This document shows, piece by piece, positions 1 to 8,724 of a DNA stretch of 64,000 nt. The position numbers were made by a program, and so were the translations under genes. Position 1 is the first letter of the stretch. Every line of letters starts with the position of its first letter. A model generated the notes under the pieces. That model had not been told where the DNA came from. It searched no databases and saw nothing but the letters and a program-made list of their open reading frames with translations. Source of the stretch: Streptomyces aurantiogriseus. GTDB lineage: Bacteria > Actinomycetota > Actinomycetes > Streptomycetales > Streptomycetaceae. The stretch spans positions 558,001 to 622,000 of the forward strand of contig NZ_BMSX01000003.1 in NCBI RefSeq assembly GCF_014649375.1, read 5' to 3'.

Positions 1-2
1 AC

Positions 3-74
3 GTGGACTGGCTCGACCAGGACGTGCCCGCCGTACGGGAGACGAGCGCCCGACTGGGGACGAGGGCGCGCTGA
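3..74 (+). CDS. C-terminal end of an unidentified protein (5' truncated)
   Basis: The third forward frame is open from the first bases and ends with TGA at 72-74. It has GC-rich third positions and a plausible helical tail (starts VDWLDQDVPAV). Only 23 residues are visible, so no function can be assigned. The other two forward frames have less coding-like composition. Confidence 0.45.
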   Translation: MDWLDQDVPAVRETSARLGTRAR

Positions 75-224
75 CCGCCCTTCCCTGAGCGGCGCCGGCG
101 TCTGCGCCGTTGGTGCCACAGCGCGCGCTCCCACGCGGTACTGGCCCCTGTATATCGGGTATGTGCCCATTAACCCTGCGAAACCGGACATGGGTGTACC
201 TCGCTGGCCTGGGAAGTGATCGGC

Positions 225-623
225 GTGATCGACACCGAAGGCGACTGCGCCGAGTGGACGTTCCCCGCTGACCCCGGCGCGGTGCGTACCGCCCGCAGTG
301 CGGTGCGGGGGCAACTGCGCGGCTGGGAGCTGGACAGCCTCGGCGACATCGCGGCCCTGCTGGTCAGCGAGCTGGTGACCAACGCCCTCCGGCACGCCAC
401 CGGTCCCATCGGTGTCCGCCTGGTCCGTCCCGCCGGTCTGGAGGGCGTGCTGCTGGTGGAGGTCTCCGACCCGCTGCCGGACCCGCCCCGCGAGCGCGTC
501 GCCCTGCCCGACGACGAGAGCGGCCGCGGGCTGCAACTGGTGGCCTCCTCCTCGCGCCGCTGGGGCACCCGGCCCGGAGACAACGGCAAGACGGTGTGGT
601 TCGAACTGGCGGTGCCCGGCTGA
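225..623 (+). CDS. RsbW-like ATP-binding (HATPase_c) regulatory protein
   Basis: This is a single-domain GHKL ATPase of about 132 residues, the type used as anti-sigma switch kinases in Streptomyces. Visible signatures are the N box (SELVTNALRHA, about residue 47), a GRGLQLV glycine box, and a C-terminal GKTVWFEL strand. The family typically binds or phosphorylates an anti-anti-sigma partner, but no such gene lies beside it. The GTG at 225 is preferred because GGAAGTGA sits 8 bases upstream; a GTG at 216 would add three residues. The next gene is a large phosphatase that carries the same ATPase domain at its C-terminus, so the two may act in one partner-switching pathway (inference). Confidence 0.85.
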   Translation: MIDTEGDCAEWTFPADPGAVRTARSAVRGQLRGWELDSLGDIAALLVSELVTNALRHATGPIGVRLVRPAGLEGVLLVEVSDPLPDPPRERVALPDDESGRGLQLVASSSRRWGTRPGDNGKTVWFELAVPG

Positions 624-994
624 GTCCCGAGGCGTCGAAGCCGGAGCCGCCGTCGCCCTATTCACTGTGCCCGATGCGCTGTTGCCCAATTCGCTGTCGC
701 CGGAGCCGCTGTTGCCGGATTCGCCGAAGCCGGCGACCAGGTCTGGGAGGCTGAGGGGCCGCAGGTTGCCCGCCCGTCGGCGGGCCTGTCCGCAGACCCG
801 TGCAGGAAGGTGTGGTTCGACGACGTGTCCGCTGGTTAGAAGACTGGAAGTGTTGTCACAGATCGGTCCGGAAAACGCCTGGACCGTGCTGTGATCGTGA
901 ACACCGTGCCGCGCGGCACCGTAGTGCTGGATACTGCGGGCAGCCGCCCCCGGTGACCGATGCCGGGCGCGGTGAGCTGGAGGGGACGGTTCGC
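624..994. other. 371-bp gap; promoter region of the SpoIIE-type sensor
   Basis: No convincing gene is present; open frames here lack coding signatures. The stretch holds short imperfect repeats rich in CCGGAGCCG near 640-740. It also holds a perfect 14-bp palindrome GTGCCGCGCGGCAC at 906-919, about 75 bases before the next start. The palindrome could be an operator or a hairpin in the leader. Confidence 0.5.
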
Positions 995-3691
995 GTGAGC
1001 GAGATACCAGCGAAGGCCACGGAGTCCGAGGACCCGTCGGACGGCGCGAGGGCTGGGGCCGCGGGTGCGCTCGCGGGCGAGGCCGGGCACACCCTGGGTG
1101 AGGGCGAGGGGGAGGTGCCGGCCGGGGACGCCATGTGGCAGAGCAGTCCGCCCGGCTCGATCTACGACTACATCAAGGTCGCGTCGTTCTCCATCGGCCC
1201 CGACGGGCTGGTCGACCAGTGGAGCCTGCGCGCCGAGCAGATCCTCGGCATCTCCGCCGAGCGGGCCGTCGGCATGGACCCCATCGACGCGTTCATCGAC
1301 TCGGACCTGCGCGAACGCGGCCAGCGCAAGATGGCCGAGATTCTCGACGGGCGGGAGTGGACCGGCGTGGTCCCCTTCCGGATCCCGGACACGGCCGAGG
1401 GCGAGCGCGGCGAGGAGGGCCTCGCCGAGGTGTACGTCATGCCGACGCGCACTCAGGAGGGCGAGAAGGCCGCCGTGTGCATCGTCGTCGACGTCCGCAC
1501 GCTGCGCAGCATCGAGACCGATCTTGCCGCCTCGCAGTCGATTTTCGGTCAATCCCCTTTCGGTTTCCTGCTGATTGACACCGATCTGCGGGTCCGCCGC
1601 GCCAACAAGCGGTTCGCCTCGATCTTCGGCGGAACCCCCGACGACCACCGCGGCAAGGGCGTGCACGACTACCTGCCCCGGTCCGAGGCCGAGCGGGTCA
1701 GCGCGGTCCTGCGCCGGGTCCTGCAGACCGGCGACTCCATCACGGACATGCACGTCACGGGCTTCGTGCCGGGATCCGAGGAGCGCCGCCACTGGTCCAT
1801 CAACCTCTACCGCGTGCACAGCGGCAGCGGACGCCCCATCGGCATCGCCTGGCTCGGCCTCGACGTCACCGCCCGGCGCGCCGCCGCCCGCGAGGCCGCC
1901 GCCGCACGGCGCAATCTCGCCCTTCTGAACGAGGCGGGCGCCCGCATAGGGAACTCCCTCGACCTGGAGACGACCGCGCGCGAACTCCTCGACGTCGTCG
2001 TGCCCGGCTTCTGCGACCTGGCCACCGTCGACCTCTACCAGGGTCTCCTCGTCGGTGACGAGACCCCGCCCGGGCTCGCCGACGGCAGCGCCGAACTGCG
2101 CCGCGTGGCCTTCGCGTCCGCCGTCTCCGACGCCCCCTTCGCCGGCACCGGCGCGCCCGTCGCGGTCGGCGCGGTCCACCACTTCCCGTTCAACTCGCCC
2201 TGCGCGGACGCCCTGCGCACCGCCCGCTCGCAGTCCATCCCCGGCGAGGACGGCGGGCTCGTGCAGTCCACGCTCGCCATTCCGATGGTCGCCCACGACA
2301 CCGTCGTAGGCCTCGCGCAGTTCTCGCGGACGAAGGGCAGCGAGCCGTTCGGGGACCGGGACCGGGACCTGGCCGTGGAGTTGGCGGCGCGGGCCGCCGT
2401 CTGCATCGACAACGCGCGGCTGTACCGGCGTGAGCACGAGCGGGCGTTGATACTGCAACGGTCGCTGCTGCCGCCGGGCGACCCCGTGGCCTCCGGCCTG
2501 GACATCGCCTGCCGCTACCTGCCCGGAAACGCCTCCACGGGCCGCCCCAGCGAGGTAGGCGGCGACTGGTTCGACGTGATCGAACTGCCCGGCCACCGTA
2601 CGGCGTTGGTGGTGGGGGACGTCATGGGCCGCGGTCTGCGCGCGGCGGTGGCGATGGGCGAACTCCGCACGGCGGTCCGCACCTTGGCGCTCCTGGACCT
2701 CGAACCGGCCGAGGTACTGTCCGCGTTGGACGAGATCGCGCGGGGGCTCGGCACACCCGGCGGGGTCCAGCAGGCCACCCGGGCCGCCCGCCGCCCCCGC
2801 GAGGCCGACCTCTCCGAGGTCTACCTGGCGACGTGCGTGTACGCGGTGTACGACTCCGTGACGCGCCGGTGCACCTTCGCCAACGCCGGTCATCTGCCGC
2901 CGGTCCTCGTCGAGCCCGGCGAGTCGGCCCTGATGCTCGACGTGCCGCCGGGCATGCCGCTCGGCGTCGGCGGCGAGCCCTTCGAGGAGGTCGAGGTCGA
3001 ACTCCCCGAAGGCGCGCTGCTCGCGCTCTACACGGATGGACTGGTCGAATCCCGCGACCACCCGCTCGACGAGGGCCTGCAGGCCTTCGTCGGAGCGCTC
3101 ACCGACCCTTCCCGCCCGTCACCCGACCACCACCCCTCAACGGCGGCGCTGCGCGCCGACACCCATCGAAACCTGGAGGACGTCTGCGACCACGTCCTCA
3201 ACACCCTCGACACCCACCACGGCGAGGACGACATCGCGCTGCTGATGGCACGTGTACAGGGCCTGCCCGCCGAGTCCGTCGGCGACTGGACCCTGCCGCG
3301 CGAGCCACGCAGCGTGGGCCGCGCCCGGGAGTACGCCCGCGGGATGCTCCTCAGCTGGGACATGGAGCCGCTCGTCGACACGACCGAACTGCTCGTCAGC
3401 GAGCTGGTGACGAACGCGCTGCGGTACGGCGAGGGCGAGATCAGGCTGCGGCTGCTGCTCGACCGGACGCTGGTGTGCGAGGTCTGGGACGCGGGTCTGG
3501 TCCAGCCCCGCCGTCGCCGGGCCCGGGACACGGACGAGGGTGGCCGGGGCCTGCAGCTGGTGGGCCTGCTCTCCGCGGCCTGGGGCTCACGGCGCACCGG
3601 GCGCGGAAAGACGGTGTGGTTCGAACTGCCGCTCCCGAACGGGGAGACGGAGCTCACGGATCCGGCTGAGGCGCTGTTGAGTCTCTTCTGA
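995..3691 (+). CDS. PAS-GAF-SpoIIE phosphatase with C-terminal anti-sigma ATPase domain
   Basis: This is an 898-residue cytoplasmic sensor that combines opposing activities in one chain. In order it has a PAS-like domain (about 56-165), a second PAS (about 185-305), a GAF domain (about 305-470), a PP2C/SpoIIE phosphatase (about 488-715), and a RsbW-like HATPase (about 768-885). The phosphatase has the metal-binding pieces GGDWFDV, VGDVMGRG and YTDGLVESR. The HATPase has SELVTNALRYG and GKTVWFEL. The family dephosphorylates anti-anti-sigma proteins in response to ligand or redox input; the C-terminal kinase-like domain could reverse this. The GTG at 995 is chosen over an upstream in-frame GTG at 800 because GGAGGGGA precedes it at 979-986. 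It converges on the next gene with a 13-bp gap. Confidence 0.88.
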   Translation: MSEIPAKATESEDPSDGARAGAAGALAGEAGHTLGEGEGEVPAGDAMWQSSPPGSIYDYIKVASFSIGPDGLVDQWSLRAEQILGISAERAVGMDPIDAFIDSDLRERGQRKMAEILDGREWTGVVPFRIPDTAEGERGEEGLAEVYVMPTRTQEGEKAAVCIVVDVRTLRSIETDLAASQSIFGQSPFGFLLIDTDLRVRRANKRFASIFGGTPDDHRGKGVHDYLPRSEAERVSAVLRRVLQTGDSITDMHVTGFVPGSEERRHWSINLYRVHSGSGRPIGIAWLGLDVTARRAAAREAAAARRNLALLNEAGARIGNSLDLETTARELLDVVVPGFCDLATVDLYQGLLVGDETPPGLADGSAELRRVAFASAVSDAPFAGTGAPVAVGAVHHFPFNSPCADALRTARSQSIPGEDGGLVQSTLAIPMVAHDTVVGLAQFSRTKGSEPFGDRDRDLAVELAARAAVCIDNARLYRREHERALILQRSLLPPGDPVASGLDIACRYLPGNASTGRPSEVGGDWFDVIELPGHRTALVVGDVMGRGLRAAVAMGELRTAVRTLALLDLEPAEVLSALDEIARGLGTPGGVQQATRAARRPREADLSEVYLATCVYAVYDSVTRRCTFANAGHLPPVLVEPGESALMLDVPPGMPLGVGGEPFEEVEVELPEGALLALYTDGLVESRDHPLDEGLQAFVGALTDPSRPSPDHHPSTAALRADTHRNLEDVCDHVLNTLDTHHGEDDIALLMARVQGLPAESVGDWTLPREPRSVGRAREYARGMLLSWDMEPLVDTTELLVSELVTNALRYGEGEIRLRLLLDRTLVCEVWDAGLVQPRRRRARDTDEGGRGLQLVGLLSAAWGSRRTGRGKTVWFELPLPNGETELTDPAEALLSLF

Positions 3692-3704
3692 GACCCGTTC
3701 GGCC

Positions 3705-5291
3705 TCACCCGGGTGGCGGGTTGCGGCGGGCCGCTGTGCGGGGCCCGCCGAAGCTGTTCGCAGGGGCAGGGTCCAGGGACGGGTTTCCGTGCAGGCGTAC
3801 GTCCTGTTCGGCGAGTTCCCGTGCCCGGCGGGCCGAGGTGCCTGCGTGCAGCCGGGTGGTGAGGGTGGCGGGCGTCGGGACCGGCCCCTCCGCCGCGGTG
3901 TCCGACCGGGTGTGTCCCGCCTCCAGCGCCTCCCGGGCCGCCGCCAGCAGGGTGCGGGCCTCGGCGCCCACCACGGCCCGGTGCGTCTCCACGAAGCCGT
4001 CCGCGTCGGCGATCGCGCTGCGTGCCGTGAGCAGGGCGGCCGCCGGAAGGACGCCGGTCCGGCCGGCGGCGACCGGCGCGACCGCCTCGGCGATCCGGCG
4101 CAGGAGGTCGAGCGGATCGTCACGCTGCCCGCCGGTCAGCGTGTTCCGTACGGCGGTCAGGACGATGTCGGCGTGGCGGAGCCGCGCCCGCAGCTCGCCC
4201 TCCGGGAGGTTCGGCGGGGCGGCGGCCGGTTGCCTCGGCGCACCCGCGAGCACCTCCCGCACCACCGCCAGTTCCGTCTCCGCCCCGGTCAGCGCCGCCG
4301 GTACCAGCCCGGCCGCCGTCCTCAGGTCCTCGGCGAGCCGGTCGACCGCGGTGAGGAACACGTCGGCCTGGGCGACGGCGCTCTCGGCGGCACGAAGGGC
4401 GTGGACCGCGCGGCCGGTGTCGCCCGAGTCGGTTGCCTGGCGGGAGTGGTTGAGGTGGGTCGTGGCGAGGACCAGACGGTTCTTGGCTTCTTCGACGTAT
4501 CCGGTGACCGGGGCGGAGGCGGAGGGGGCGTACCGCTGGGTGAGGTCCGTGGCGGTTGCCTCCGTGACCGGTGTGCGGCCGGTCAGCTCCCGGAAGCGTG
4601 TCTCCGCGATCCTCACAGCCTCGCCGTCCTCCCGTTCCAGAGCGCGGAGTTGGTCGAAGGCCGGCGCCTGCGCGTCCAGGCGGCTGCCCGCCTCCTGGCA
4701 GCGGCCCACGATGCCGGTGAGCGCGTGCCGTCGGGACGGCTGGTCCGCCGGGATGCCGGCGTCGTAGCGCCGTCGTATGCGGAAGGCGGCGGAGAGTTCG
4801 GTCTGCGCGTCGTGCAGGGCCCGGGCGAAGGGGGCCACGGCCTCGGCTCCGGAGCGGGCCTCGGCGAAGGCCAGTTCCTCACGACTGGTGCGGATCCAGT
4901 TGTCGGCCTCGGTCAGCAGGGTCCGGGACTGTTCGTCGAGGTCGGTGAGGGGTGGGACGGCCGGCGTGGCGGGGGCGCCGCCGGGGGTCGTGCGGGTTCT
5001 GGCCCGACGGATGCGTCGTATGTAGGCGTACCCGGCGAGGGTGCCCGCCGCGGCGAGCACGACGAGCGGCAGGGCCAGGTCCGTGGCGGACGTCTCCTCG
5101 TCCTGCGACTCGGCGGCCGCGACCGGGGCATCGGCACTGATCGCAACCGGAACGTCCGTACTGATCGTCGTCACTGGCAACAGCAGCCACCCGACCCCGG
5201 CCGCACCGCCCAGCAGGGCGTGGGCCACCCGCACGGATATGTGCGAGGCGGCACGCCGGGGCCGGCCCCGTATCAAGGAAGACGACGTCAC
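3705..5291 (-). CDS. Membrane protein resembling TPM-domain proteins but lacking the TPM domain
   Basis: This 528-residue protein has an N-terminal hydrophobic segment (about 23-45) and a second membrane helix (about 72-93). A long cytoplasmic helical region of about 400 residues follows, rich in Ala, Arg and Glu. The helical region resembles the C-terminal part of Streptomyces TPM-domain membrane proteins (for example LTEADNWIRTSREEL and APVTGYVEEAKNRLVLA). In those proteins a roughly 150-residue extracytoplasmic TPM domain lies between the two hydrophobic segments; here only about 25 residues remain. The start is a GTG without a clear ribosome site, so a start further in is possible. Function is unknown. 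Confidence 0.7.
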   Translation of the reverse strand: MTSSSLIRGRPRRAASHISVRVAHALLGGAAGVGWLLLPVTTISTDVPVAISADAPVAAAESQDEETSATDLALPLVVLAAAGTLAGYAYIRRIRRARTRTTPGGAPATPAVPPLTDLDEQSRTLLTEADNWIRTSREELAFAEARSGAEAVAPFARALHDAQTELSAAFRIRRRYDAGIPADQPSRRHALTGIVGRCQEAGSRLDAQAPAFDQLRALEREDGEAVRIAETRFRELTGRTPVTEATATDLTQRYAPSASAPVTGYVEEAKNRLVLATTHLNHSRQATDSGDTGRAVHALRAAESAVAQADVFLTAVDRLAEDLRTAAGLVPAALTGAETELAVVREVLAGAPRQPAAAPPNLPEGELRARLRHADIVLTAVRNTLTGGQRDDPLDLLRRIAEAVAPVAAGRTGVLPAAALLTARSAIADADGFVETHRAVVGAEARTLLAAAREALEAGHTRSDTAAEGPVPTPATLTTRLHAGTSARRARELAEQDVRLHGNPSLDPAPANSFGGPRTAARRNPPPG

Positions 5292-5353
5292 ATTTTGGAG
5301 CGTATGGGGAGTAATGCGGGCACGCGAGCGGGGTGAGGTGGGTGGGGTAGCCG

Positions 5354-6538
5354 ATGAGAAGGGGAAGCGTGATGGAACGTTCCGGCAGGACGGGGACAGG
5401 GCCGGAGACGGAGACAGAGACGGAGAGGGAAGAGGAGCGGGCGCCGGAGCCGGAGCGGGAGGAGAGAGGCGAGTCCGCTGAGGGCGCCGAGGAGGAGCGG
5501 GGCGTACTACCGGAGCCGAGGCCCGGGCGCCGGCTGTGGCTCCGCCGGGTCCGCCGGACGGCCCTCGGCCTCGTCCTCGCCCTGGTCCTTCCCGTCCTCG
5601 CCGCCCAGACCGCCCTGCGCATCAATTACCTGGGCGACCCGGCCGACGGCACCTACACCCGCGGCAAGGACGCCGTCTGGCTCGGGCACGCCTGGGTCGA
5701 CGGGCGCAAGAAGGACGCCGATGTCACCGCGCTGGCCGCCCGCCTGAAGGCCACCGGCATGCGCGACCTGTACGTCCACGCCGGCCCCCTGGAGCACGAC
5801 GGCACGCTCCCCAAGTCGGCCTACGCCAACGCGCGATGGTTCATAGCCGCCGTACACCGGGAAGCGCCCGGCATCCGTGTCCAGGCATGGCTCGGTGACG
5901 TTCTCGCCTCCGAGGGTTCCCGCGGCATGCGGCTGGAGCGGGCCGCGACCCGCGCCGCAGTCGTGCAGTCGACCCGCGAGATCCTCGCCACCGGCTTCGA
6001 CGGCGTCCACTTCGACCTGGAGCCCCTGCACTCCGGCGACCGGAACTACCTCACCCTCCTCGACGCCCTGCACCGCGTCACCGCGGCCCAGGACGCCCCG
6101 CTCTCCGTCGCCGCCCACCAGATCGACCCGCTCCCGGGCCTGCACGCCGCCCGGGGCGCCGTCACGGGCCACCCGAAGTGGTGGTCGCAGTGGTTCTTCG
6201 GCCAGGTCGCCCGCCGCGTCGACCAGATCGCCCTCATGTCGTACGACACCATGCAGCCGCTGGAGAGCACCTACGGCGGCTATGTCGCCCAGCAGACCTC
6301 GCTGGCCCTCGAAGTCACCCCGGAGACCACCGACCTGCTGATGGGCCTGCCCTTCTACCACGAGAAGGGGTTCGGCCACTGGGAGCACGCCGAGACCGTC
6401 GCCGCCGCCGTCCGCGGCGTCCGCCTCGGCCTGTCCCGCACGGACGCCGACCGTGCCAACTTCGGCGTCGCCGCCTACGTGGACTTCGCGGCGAAGGAGG
6501 AGGACTGGACGGCGTACCGGGAGGGCTGGGTGCGGTGA
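5354..6538 (+). CDS. Membrane-anchored GH18-like glycosidase-fold protein
   Basis: The protein has 394 residues. An acidic, disordered cytoplasmic N-terminus (about 1-65) is followed by a membrane helix (about 69-87) and an extracellular domain. The segment GFDGVHFDLEP (about 215-225) matches the catalytic strand of family-18 glycosidases, in which the last acidic residue of the D-x-D-x-E-type motif is the proton donor. The nearby strand IALMSYDTM also fits the barrel. A chitinase-, spore-hydrolase- or glycan-binding role is plausible, but the substrate is unknown. An alternative ATG at 5372, with GAAGGGGAAG upstream, would shorten it by six residues. Confidence 0.65.
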   Translation: MRRGSVMERSGRTGTGPETETETEREEERAPEPEREERGESAEGAEEERGVLPEPRPGRRLWLRRVRRTALGLVLALVLPVLAAQTALRINYLGDPADGTYTRGKDAVWLGHAWVDGRKKDADVTALAARLKATGMRDLYVHAGPLEHDGTLPKSAYANARWFIAAVHREAPGIRVQAWLGDVLASEGSRGMRLERAATRAAVVQSTREILATGFDGVHFDLEPLHSGDRNYLTLLDALHRVTAAQDAPLSVAAHQIDPLPGLHAARGAVTGHPKWWSQWFFGQVARRVDQIALMSYDTMQPLESTYGGYVAQQTSLALEVTPETTDLLMGLPFYHEKGFGHWEHAETVAAAVRGVRLGLSRTDADRANFGVAAYVDFAAKEEDWTAYREGWVR

Positions 6539-6583
6539 AAAACCGCCTGCGCCCGGGCGGAGCGCGGTGCGACGATCCGGCGC

Positions 6584-7618
6584 ATGACCGCCGACTCCGC
6601 GCCCTCCACCGCCGAACCGCTCACCCGCACCCCGCTCACCCGTGACGACCTCGCGCCCCTCGCCCGGGCGGCGACCGGCCGGCAGCACGGTCTGGCCGGT
6701 GTCGCCCGGCTGCGCGGCGGCACCAAGAAGGGCGTCTACCGGCTCACCTTCGACGACGACACGACGGCCGTCGCCTACGTCTGGTCGCCGGACGAGGACT
6801 ACTGGGACGCCGGGCCCTCCGACCCCCGCGACCCCCTGTCCCACGGCACCGGCCTCGCCCTCCTCACCGCCGCGCACGACCGTCTCACCGCCGCCGGCGT
6901 GCGCACCCCCCGCCTCCTCCACGCCGACGCCACGCACACCCACCTCCCGGCCGACGCCGCGGTCGTCGAGGACCTGCGCGGCGGGAGCCTGGAAGCGGCC
7001 CTGGAGCGGGACCCGGACTCCGGGCGCGCCCGCCTGGAACAGCTGGCGGAACTCCTCGCCCTCCTGCACGCCCACGAAGGCCCGGCCTTCGGCAAGGTCG
7101 CGCTCGTCGACAACGGCGGTGTGTCCTCCGCCCCCTCCTGCGCACAGCGCGTCACCGAGGGCGCCCTGCGCGACATCGCCGCAACGGCCGTACGGGATGC
7201 CCGCATCGCCGCCGCCCGAGACGAACTCGAGGCCGCCGTACGGGAGATGGCCGCCGCCGTCCGCCCCCGCGCCCGGCACACCCTCATCCACGGCGAACTC
7301 GGGCCCGACCACGTCCTGCTGGACGACCGGGGCCGGCCCGCGCTCATCGACATCGAGGGCCTGATGTACTTCGACGCCGAGTGGGAGCACGTCTTCCTGG
7401 AACTGCGCTTCCACGAGGCGTACGACGCCCTGCGCGCCCCCGGTCTCGACGCGGACCGGCTGCGCCTCTACCGCCTCGCCATGCGTCTGAGCCTCGTCGC
7501 GGGCCCGCTGCGTCTGCTCGACGGCGACTTTCCGCACCCGGGGCCGATGCGGGCCATCGCCGAGCACAATCTGCGCATGGCGCTGCGGCTGATCGGACGC
7601 CCGGTACCGGGAACTTAA
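6584..7618 (+). CDS. APH-family phosphotransferase-like protein
   Basis: This 344-residue cytoplasmic protein has the aminoglycoside/choline-kinase fold. A glycine-rich nucleotide-binding segment lies near the N-terminus (RLRGGTKKGVYRL). A Brenner-like motif HGELGPDHVL sits near residue 236, followed by DIEG near 257. In most members the first motif is HGDxxxxN; here the catalytic Asp is Glu and the metal-binding Asn is His, so activity may be altered. The substrate cannot be predicted. The ribosome site is weak. It follows the GH18-like gene by 45 bases and may be cotranscribed with it. Confidence 0.75.
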   Translation: MTADSAPSTAEPLTRTPLTRDDLAPLARAATGRQHGLAGVARLRGGTKKGVYRLTFDDDTTAVAYVWSPDEDYWDAGPSDPRDPLSHGTGLALLTAAHDRLTAAGVRTPRLLHADATHTHLPADAAVVEDLRGGSLEAALERDPDSGRARLEQLAELLALLHAHEGPAFGKVALVDNGGVSSAPSCAQRVTEGALRDIAATAVRDARIAAARDELEAAVREMAAAVRPRARHTLIHGELGPDHVLLDDRGRPALIDIEGLMYFDAEWEHVFLELRFHEAYDALRAPGLDADRLRLYRLAMRLSLVAGPLRLLDGDFPHPGPMRAIAEHNLRMALRLIGRPVPGT

Positions 7619-7736
7619 TCTTCCGGTCGTCCGGACATCATGCGTGTTTTCCCTCCACGAACGACTGCGTTGGTTGTGCATGGACTGGGGGCGTCCTAGC
7701 GTCCACTTCTCCTATCCCTGTGAGGGTCACATTCTG

Positions 7737-8699
7737 ATGCGATCGCTACTCACCAGTAAGGCCGTCCGTCGAGCTCTGCGCCCGGTGGCCGAACTCATCG
7801 ACCAGCGCATCGAACGCCAGGTCCGGCGCATCGTCGGCACCAGCTCCGGCGGGAGCGCCGTCGGGACCGGGAGTGTCGCGAGCACCTCGTCCGACGCGCT
7901 GCAGAAGGAGCTGAAGACGCTCCGCGACCGCCAGCGCCCCCTGGAGCTGTTCTTCGACGGAACCGGGCGCGGCGCGTCGCGGCTGCCGTCCGCGCCCCAT
8001 CTCCGCCGCACGATCGCGGAGCTGGCCGAGGTGACCGGGGACAGAGACGGCGCCGAGCGCAACGTCGCCCAGGCCTTCCGGCTGCTCATCGCGATGGAGG
8101 CGCTCGGGGTCGGCCGGATCGCCGGCGGCACCATGAACATCGTCGGCAAGCTGTCCGCCGTACCGCTGCTCGACCCGCCGAACGACGAGGTGCTGGAGAT
8201 CGGCACCCTGTACGGGATGTTCGGCGCGGCCCTGATCCGGATGATGGAGCGGGCGGGGCGGGATCCCAGGCTGACGATCGTCGATCCGCTCGCGGGCACG
8301 CAGCTGCAGCCCGGCACCAGCATCGGCGACGACGCCTCCGGCACCCCCGTGCGGGGAGCGGCGGTCCGCACCAACCTGTCCCTGGCGGGCGCGGCCGGCG
8401 CCGCCGCCCGGATCCAGCAAGGCTTCTCCGAGGACCCGGAGGTCCGCGCCCTGGTCTCCGACCGCTCCTACGGCGTGATCATCGTCGACGGCGACCACTC
8501 CGCCGCCGGTGTGGCGGCGGACCTGGAGTGGGCCGAGAAGATCGTCGCGCCGGGCGGGATCGTCGTCCTGGACGACTTCGGGCACCCCAAGTGGCCGGGC
8601 ATCAAGGAGGCGTTCGACAAGCACATGGCCACGGACACCCGGTTCACCTTCCTCGGCCAGGTGGCGCACTCGGGCTATCTGCGGGCGGAGGCCGCCTGA
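7737..8699 (+). CDS. Class I SAM-dependent methyltransferase-like protein
   Basis: This is a 320-residue protein with a basic N-terminal helix and a Rossmann methyltransferase domain. Motif I is VLEIGTLYGMFG (about residue 152), the acidic ribose loop is IVDP, and motif IV is IIVDGDHS (about 248), followed by PGGIVVLDDFG. This arrangement resembles the Methyltransf_24 group. The acceptor is unknown. The ATG at 7737 is chosen because TGAGGG lies 10 bases upstream; an upstream in-frame ATG at 7644 lacks a ribosome site. Its stop codon lies in the loop of a GGCCGCC-TGA-GGCGGCC hairpin. Confidence 0.8.
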   Translation: MRSLLTSKAVRRALRPVAELIDQRIERQVRRIVGTSSGGSAVGTGSVASTSSDALQKELKTLRDRQRPLELFFDGTGRGASRLPSAPHLRRTIAELAEVTGDRDGAERNVAQAFRLLIAMEALGVGRIAGGTMNIVGKLSAVPLLDPPNDEVLEIGTLYGMFGAALIRMMERAGRDPRLTIVDPLAGTQLQPGTSIGDDASGTPVRGAAVRTNLSLAGAAGAAARIQQGFSEDPEVRALVSDRSYGVIIVDGDHSAAGVAADLEWAEKIVAPGGIVVLDDFGHPKWPGIKEAFDKHMATDTRFTFLGQVAHSGYLRAEAA

Positions 8700-8706
8700 G
8701 GCGGCC
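8690..8706. terminator. Compact hairpin spanning the methyltransferase stop codon
   Basis: GGCCGCC and GGCGGCC are perfectly complementary around the TGA stop. The hairpin lies between two convergent genes, so it may end transcription from either side. There is no U tract, as is usual in Streptomyces. Confidence 0.5.
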
Positions 8707-8724
8707 CCGCGCCCGGGAAACCCC

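Noticed and set aside
836..3061. A 741-codon antisense frame opposite the SpoIIE-type gene
   Set aside because: It is a typical shadow of high third-position GC; the domain-rich plus-strand protein explains the region.
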